Source: Streptococcus mitis (GTDB taxonomy: Bacteria > Bacillota > Bacilli > Lactobacillales > Streptococcaceae). From it: a stretch of DNA of 11,655 bases. A program made the position numbers and the translations under genes. The first letter of the stretch is position 1, and every line of letters begins with the position of its first letter. Shown here piece after piece: positions 1-6,900 of the stretch. A model generated the notes under the pieces. The model was not told the DNA's origin. It did no database searches and saw only the letters and a program-made list of their open reading frames with translations. The stretch covers positions 1 to 11,655 of the forward strand of contig MKYF01000048.1 in NCBI GenBank assembly GCA_001914195.1, written 5' to 3'.

Positions 1-948
1 TGATTGGCTCGCACTGGTTGATGCTGACTCTGAAGCGCTGGTGCTTGCTGATTCTGACGCACTGGTTGATGCTGACTCTGAAGCGCTGGTGCTTGCTGAC
101 TCTGACGCACTTGTGCTTGCTGATGCTGACGCACTTGTTGATGCTGATTCAGATGCGCTTGTGCTTGCTGATTCAGATGCTGATGTGCTTGCTGAAGCTG
201 ATGCACTTGTTGATGCTGATTCAGACGCTGATGTGCTTGCTGAAGCTGATGCACTTGTTGATGCTGACTCAGAAGCTGAGGTGCTTGCTGAAGCTGATGC
301 ACTTGTTGATGCTGACTCAGAAGCCGATGTGCTTGCTGATTGGCTTGCACTTGTTGACGCTGACTCAGAAGCGCTTGTGCTTGCTGAAGCTGATGCACTT
401 GTTGATGCTGACTCAGATGCCGATGTGCTTGCTGAGGCTGATGCACTTGTTGATGCTGACTCAGAGGCTGAGGTGCTTGCTGAAGCTGATGCACTTGTTG
501 ATGCTGATTCAGACGCTGATGTGCTTGCTGATTGACTTGCACTTGTTGAGGCCGATTGACTAGCTGAGGTGCTTGCTGATTGGCTTGCACTTGTTGAGGC
601 CGACTGGCTAGCTGAGGTGCTTGCTGATTGGCTTGCACTTGTCGATGCTGACTGACTAGCTGAGGTGCTTGCTGATTGGCTTGCACTTGTTGAGGCCGAC
701 TGGCTAGCTGAGGTGCTTGCTGATTGGCTTGCACTTGTTGAAGCCGACTGACTAGCACTTGTGCTTGCTGATTGGCTTGCACTTGTTGAGGCCGACTGGC
801 TAGCTGAGGTGCTTGCTGATTGGCTTGCACTTGTTCTTGCCGACTCAGACGCACTTGTTGACGCTGATTGACTTGCACTTGTTCTTGCCGACTCAGACGC
901 ACTTGTTGATGCTGATTCAGATGCCGATGTACTTGCTGACTCAGATGC
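1..948 (-). repeat. SRR2 array of the giant adhesin, continuing off the window
   Basis: From residue 2817 on, alternate positions are Ser (S-A-S-x-S-A-S-T), giving a 24-nt period and a 48-nt (16-residue) higher-order period. Two zones are visible. About 550-837 holds six 48-nt units of the SASQSAST type, with Gln in both variable places. About 97-540 and 838-948 are Glu- or Ala-type (SASESAST, SASASAST). Occasional Arg replaces Ser (SARTS, near 835-885). GC content is visibly higher than in the flanking spacer. The array is a glycosylated stalk by family analogy. Confidence 0.92.
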
Positions 949-3900
949 TTTTTGAGACTTGTAATCTGAATCATCTAATGTTGGCGTAACTGTATCAAAA
1001 GTATCATCATCGTAAGTAACAGTTACCAATCCACGTTCATTAACAGAAATTGATTTAATTTGTTTACCAGCATTTAGTTTTTCAATCTCTGCGCGAATTT
1101 TTTCTCTATCTTCCGCTGTTGGATTCGTTTTGTTTGTTACCTTAATACTTGCTGGTACTGCTGGTTCATACTTCTCGTTTAGAGGAGCTTGTTGGATTCC
1201 ATATTCGGCAGCAGTCGTATTGTCCGACAAGTCACGAACCCGTGCAAATCGTGTCCACTTATTATCTGCACTATATGTCTGAGTAGGATTATAAGTTCCT
1301 TCTTCTGTCAATTGACGTGTGTCTGGTTGAGCGACTGAAGCATTCGTAACTGTATTAGTCGTTTGTTTCGCAAGACCATCTTTTGCAAATGGACTTGGAA
1401 TGAGATTTGTCGTTACAAATTCTACTTTTTCATTAGTAGCGTTATTCCAAGCTTCAATATTTTTAACCTTACCACTGTTATCAGTAGTTGTTACAGTAAC
1501 ACGGAATTTATCTCCAGCATAGATTTTGCTCTTGCCATCTGTCGTCTTAGGAGCTTCTACCCATGTATTTGTAGACTTATCAAATACTTCAACCTTAACA
1601 GTAACATTCGGCGCTTCAGTTTCCTTAGTAATTGTTTTAGTTGTTGTTCCTGATTCAAAATTCTCTGTTGTGTTATTTGCAGGATTAAAAACGTCTTTAT
1701 TTTGTTTAACTGTTACCGTTCCTGTTGGAAGCAAACCGTTATTAGCCTTGTAAGCTTCTGCAAGTTCTTCTGGCGTGAAGGTCAGGCTTGTATCGTTAGG
1801 TCCAGCTACCTTAGTAAATGTTTTAGTACCAATTGTATTATTAGCAATTGTCAAGGTTACTGTCGCACCTGGTGCTACGTCCGTCACAGTGATTCCTTTT
1901 TCTGGAAGACCACCTGTATTCGTTACTTGATCATCTGCGATTTGTGGTGTTGGTAGGTTGACTTTGATAGTTACTGGAACTGTTCGACTGTTTCTAGGCT
2001 TATCACCTTCTGTAGTGCTTTTCGGTAGAGTAACTCTGACATTTCGTGTATAGTAACCCGGAGCAGCAACGATGTTATCCGCATCTAGGGCTGTTGTCCC
2101 CTCCCATGCAAAATCGACACCATCTGGCATTGGAACAGTCTGAGTAGTCGTCGTACCAGAAGCAGCTGTAGCAGAGTTAGCCTCCGTACTTGAAACAGCT
2201 GTAGCAGTGCCATCAACAGGATTCGTAGTAAGAACGATATCTGTATTCTTAATGGCATTACCTGGAGTGTTAATAATATCTGCTAGTGGACCTGTAGCCC
2301 CAACCGTTGTTTCATAAACTTTCTTAGCTACTGGATCCACTACTGAGTAGTCAAAGTTTACAGTACTTGTTAAGGCAGGATCACCATTTGATGCATTACC
2401 AAAACGTCCTCTAGAATAGTTCGCAACTGCGGTATAGGTCGTATTGTGAGCTAGAGGTTGATTATCCGCATCACTTACCTTAGTTGTGTGCCATACGTTA
2501 CTAAAGGTAGTATTAACCTTCTCAGTTTGAATAGCATTTTCATCGTTATTTAGCTTGTATTTAAAGGTCAAGCTCGATAATGAGTAGCTACCTGGGTCAG
2601 TCGAGTCATTAAGTTTATTATCATTTACATATAAGTTAGAGAATCCACCAATGTTATTGGCATAGCCACCACCTGTAACCGAATCCGTTCCTCTATCTGC
2701 TTTAAAGGCGTAGAATTTACCTGTTTTACCATCTCGTGTAAATGTTTCAAGCTTTTTGAGAACTGTATAGTTGTATTCGATATGAGGGGTAACTGTACCG
2801 TCTGGATGTTCAACTTTCAAGTAAGCTGTACGATTTCCAATCTCATTAAAGGTAGGAGCTGTTTCCCATGTAACTTTTGTACCTTCTGGTAAATCTTTTC
2901 CACCGATACCACGAACAAAAGTAAGAAGATCCAAATCGTTTACATTTTCATCTTTTACAGCATAGAATCTATCCGAAACTTTTTCCACACCATACTTAAC
3001 GTTTGGACGAACGAGATTACTTGTTCCATCCAAGTAGGTGATTGTGACTGATCCGTCATCATTTTGAGTGTATGAAGCGATTTGCTTGTCTGTTTGTGGA
3101 TTTGATGCTTTGATTGCTGCAAGTACTTTCGCTTTTTCTTCTGCTGTCAAGTTGTTTACATCTGCAACTTCAAACTTAGTTTCTGGATCCACACCTCTAT
3201 GTTTCTCTGACAACTTACCTTGTTTCAGACGGAAGCGGCTACCCTCAGAACGGTTTCCTACTGTATCTTCTGCGACAATAGCACGAGTAACGTGTTGACC
3301 GTCACTATACTGAAGATTTGCAGCCACTGTACCAGTTTGTGTAACTGTTGCTGGTGATGTTGCAGTAGCTGGTGTAACTGTTGTGATATTATTGTCAGCA
3401 GCAGTTCCCCAAGTACTATGTAGAACGTTATTTGTAGCTCCAGCTGTGTTTGAACCTTGTCTTACGACAGTATTTGCAATCTTACCACTGTTATCTGTGA
3501 ATTTAGTTGTAAAGCGGAGTTCATCACCTGCAAAGAAAGTATGCGTTGTAAGACCATTTGCATCAGTTGATTTTGGAACTGGAACCCAACTACCATCCTT
3601 TTGTTTAACTTCTACAACTGTATCTTGAGCTACTGGAGCTTCCGTTTCACGAGTAATCGTTCCAGTTGCTGTCTCAGAACTCAAGACTGTAGATCTATCC
3701 GGTGCTGTTGAAGGCTTGCTTGGGTCGTTTTGAATCGTTACTTCTTGTTTAACTGTAACATTTCCTGTTGGAAGAAGACCATTGTTTGCGTCATAAGCTG
3801 CTTTCAATTCAGCAGGACTGAAGGTTACGCTTGTATCGTTAGGTCCAGCTGTTTTCGTAAATGTCTTATCACCAATAGTAAGAGTAACTTTAGCCCCTCC

Positions 3901-6900
3901 TACAACATTATCAATCTTGATAGATTGATTTGGCAAACCACCTTTTTCAGAAATTGTATTTTCTACAATAACTGGTGTTTTTGGTTTAACTTTAACATAG
4001 ACGCTGACATCACGACTATGGATAGTCGTACTTGAATCAGCAGGCAAGGTCATTCTAATCTTACGCTCATAAACATCTGGCCTTGATGCCATGGCATCAT
4101 TTGGTGTCCAACCATTTATCCATTCAAAACGAGTATCATCTGGAACTTCTGTTTTGCCATCCGTTGGTTGCAAAGCATCCTTAGGTGTTGAAACAATAGT
4201 TCCTAAACCATCCAAACTTCCTTGAGTTGTTTCAAAGACACGTTTTGGTTCATACTCATAAACAGCATAATCCCATTGCGTTGAACTTGTCAAGGCAGGA
4301 TTGTCTGCAGTTACTGCACCAAAACGACCATTTGGATAGGTAGCATTCAATGTGTATCTAGTCTTGTGTGTTGGAGCTATAAAACCTCTATTCTTATCAT
4401 CTTCTGTATTCCAAACAGAACTAAAGGTTGGATTGGTTCCTGTAGATTTAAGTTCAGCACCCTCATTGTTTAGGCGGTATGAGTATTCCCATTTCATAGG
4501 AATTTCAGGATCGATGAAACCTGTATTAGCGCCCATGTTTGTATAAACTGAAGTATGCCCACCAATACGGTTATAGTTCTTGAAGGCATGGAAGTTACCT
4601 GTTTGACCGTTATTTGTCTTAGTTTCCAGTTTTGGATAGACTTGGTAAGTGTAGTTCAAGTCTTTTGTTGAACCATCTGGGTAAGTGATGGTAAGAGCAG
4701 CTGCTTTTCCTGAACCAACTCCACCAGTCGTTGGTGCTGTTTTCCATGTTACTTTAGCTGTTTCTGGAATAGTACCATTGACGAAGTCTCTCGGAGTTAA
4801 GTTCGCAACATCTTCATCTTGAACTGCAAAGAAGTTACCATTGTTCTTAGTTGTGACATTGTACTTGTCAGCCTGACTTTGAACAGTGATGGTAATTGTC
4901 TTAGTTGAAGTATTGCCACGTTTATCTTTGGCAACAATCTTCACTGTAGAGGTACCTTTAGATGTAGGTGTTCCGGTGATTTTACCATTTTCATAGTGCA
5001 ATCCTGCAGGAAGACCTGTAATCACAACACCATCTGTATCAGCCAAACCAACACCCTCATCGACAACTGTCAATGGAATATCCTCGTGCTCACCTGATGT
5101 TGCTGTCGCATTGTTAGCGGTGATTACTGGAGCAACCGTATCTCCTGCCACCTTACGAGCAGTTGAAGGATCACTTGAGTAACCATCTGAGGTACGAGTC
5201 GTCGAAGTAATGGTTGTATTTGTTGCAATAGCAGCATCTGTAAAGCTTACCTGACCAGTAGTAGGATTGATTGAGACACCTGCAGGCGTTTCATTTAAGC
5301 TCCAACGACCATTATTTGCTTTTGTGGCTGTCAATGTTTTCGAAGCATTTGTACCTTTTTGTGTATAGGCAATGGTCATCTGATTGACAGTGCTTTCTGA
5401 TGATTTTGGAGCTACTGTTGCGTTACCAAAATCATCCACGGTAATGGCTGGTTTTGTTGGTTTAGCAACCAAGGCAACTTGAATTTCTTTATCAGCTGCA
5501 AAGACTGTACGTGTTTCACTGCTTGTATCCTTAGTCTCTGCTGGGAATTCTGCAATCGCATTGTGGGTCCATTTACCTGGAGCTGTTAATTGTTTGTCAT
5601 TACTTACATCATAACGATTGGCATCCTTCCACTTGAAGGTCATACCTCCTGGGAAGTGAACGTCACCTTGTTCTGTACCAGCTGCAATTCCTGATGTTGC
5701 AATATATTGGTGAGCATCTCCTAAAGTATCCCCGACGTTTTTAAACACTTCTCCGTTGGATTCTGTGTTTTTACGAACAACATCAACCACACGGTACTTC
5801 ATGTAACGAGTTGTTTCGTTGCTACCATCTGATACTTTAACTTCAGCAATATGTGTACCAAGTGTCTGAGTATTACTTACCGTTCCATTGATAAGGCGAT
5901 TTGAATACTTATTGCTTTCTGTTTTACCAGTTTGCTCTGTGAATCCTGACGCTGTCACACCACTTGGTAAGTTTTTGATTTCTATTTTAGTCAACTTACC
6001 TGAGTTATCCCAAGCCTTAACGATTGGGTTAAAGGTAGCGCCACGGTAGACTGTAAAGAGTGGTGCATCCGATTCAGTAGGACGAGTTTCTGAAAGTGTT
6101 TTTCCTTGAACTGTTACATTTGGTGCAATACGGTCACTTACGTTAAACGGTACTGTAACTGTATCTGTCGAACCATCTGGGTAAGTTACCAAGATATTAC
6201 GTGTGTGTTGACCTGCTGTCCAGTTAGTTGGCTCCGCATCAGCCCAAGCATAAGTTGTCTTCGTTCCTGCAGTCGTACCTGTAGTTGGGAGACTTGATCT
6301 ATTAGTGATATAAGTCTCAGGAGCATCGAAACGAACACGGCCGTCCGCTTTAATATCTACGTTTTGTGTTGTAGTTGTTGGTGTATACTTATCTGTTTGA
6401 GCACGGAACTCAATACGTAGTTTGGCATTGTTAGTATTGGCATTTTGACCATCGTTATTTGTCAAACCAACTTGGTCAAAACCAGAAATATAACGATCCC
6501 AACCATCTGGAACTCGTGTATAATCTTTACCAACATGACCACTAATGTTGACTTTAGTTGGATTTTTTGCTGTTGCATTTCCATTTTGACCAAGTTTGTT
6601 TTGATCAGTAGTAAAGCGAATCTCTGTCTTTTTGTTTGTCTCAACAATGTCCGCAGTTTCAAACTTGTTAGTTGGTGCTGTATTTAGAGCATTCCCAAAA
6701 ACCTTGACCTTATCCAAGCGTCCACTGTTATCTGTCATCTTCACATCAACATTGAACTCTTCTTCACGGTAGACAATCACCTTACGATTTGCCATGTCAA
6801 CCGTTGCCCCTTTATTGGCTACGATTTCCGTAATTTGTGGTTTTTCTGTATCTGTGAAGCGAGCTCTTACAGTGTTACTGAAAGCAGACTCAACATAGTT

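Noticed and set aside
41..535. Plus-strand open frame rich in Ala-Asp-Val-Leu repeats (also 18-563 and 11065-11385)
   Set aside because: It is the antisense shadow of the SRR codons; no RBS, no family, and open only because the repeat units lack stops in that frame.
1..948. Possible CRISPR array or VNTR
   Set aside because: The repeats are contiguous 24/48-nt coding units without spacers of unique sequence, and they stay in frame with the adhesin.
2041..2052. YTRN (residues 2449-2452) as a further sialic-acid motif
   Set aside because: It lies in a Rib-like strand (APGYYTRNVRVTLP) equivalent to QHTRNILVTYP and VYERKIRMTLP elsewhere, not in a Siglec-like domain.
5803..5814. TTRY (residues 1195-1198) as a Siglec motif
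   Set aside because: Alignment on the following VSDGSN-type turn puts THIA, not TTRY, at the motif position; TTRY falls on the next strand.
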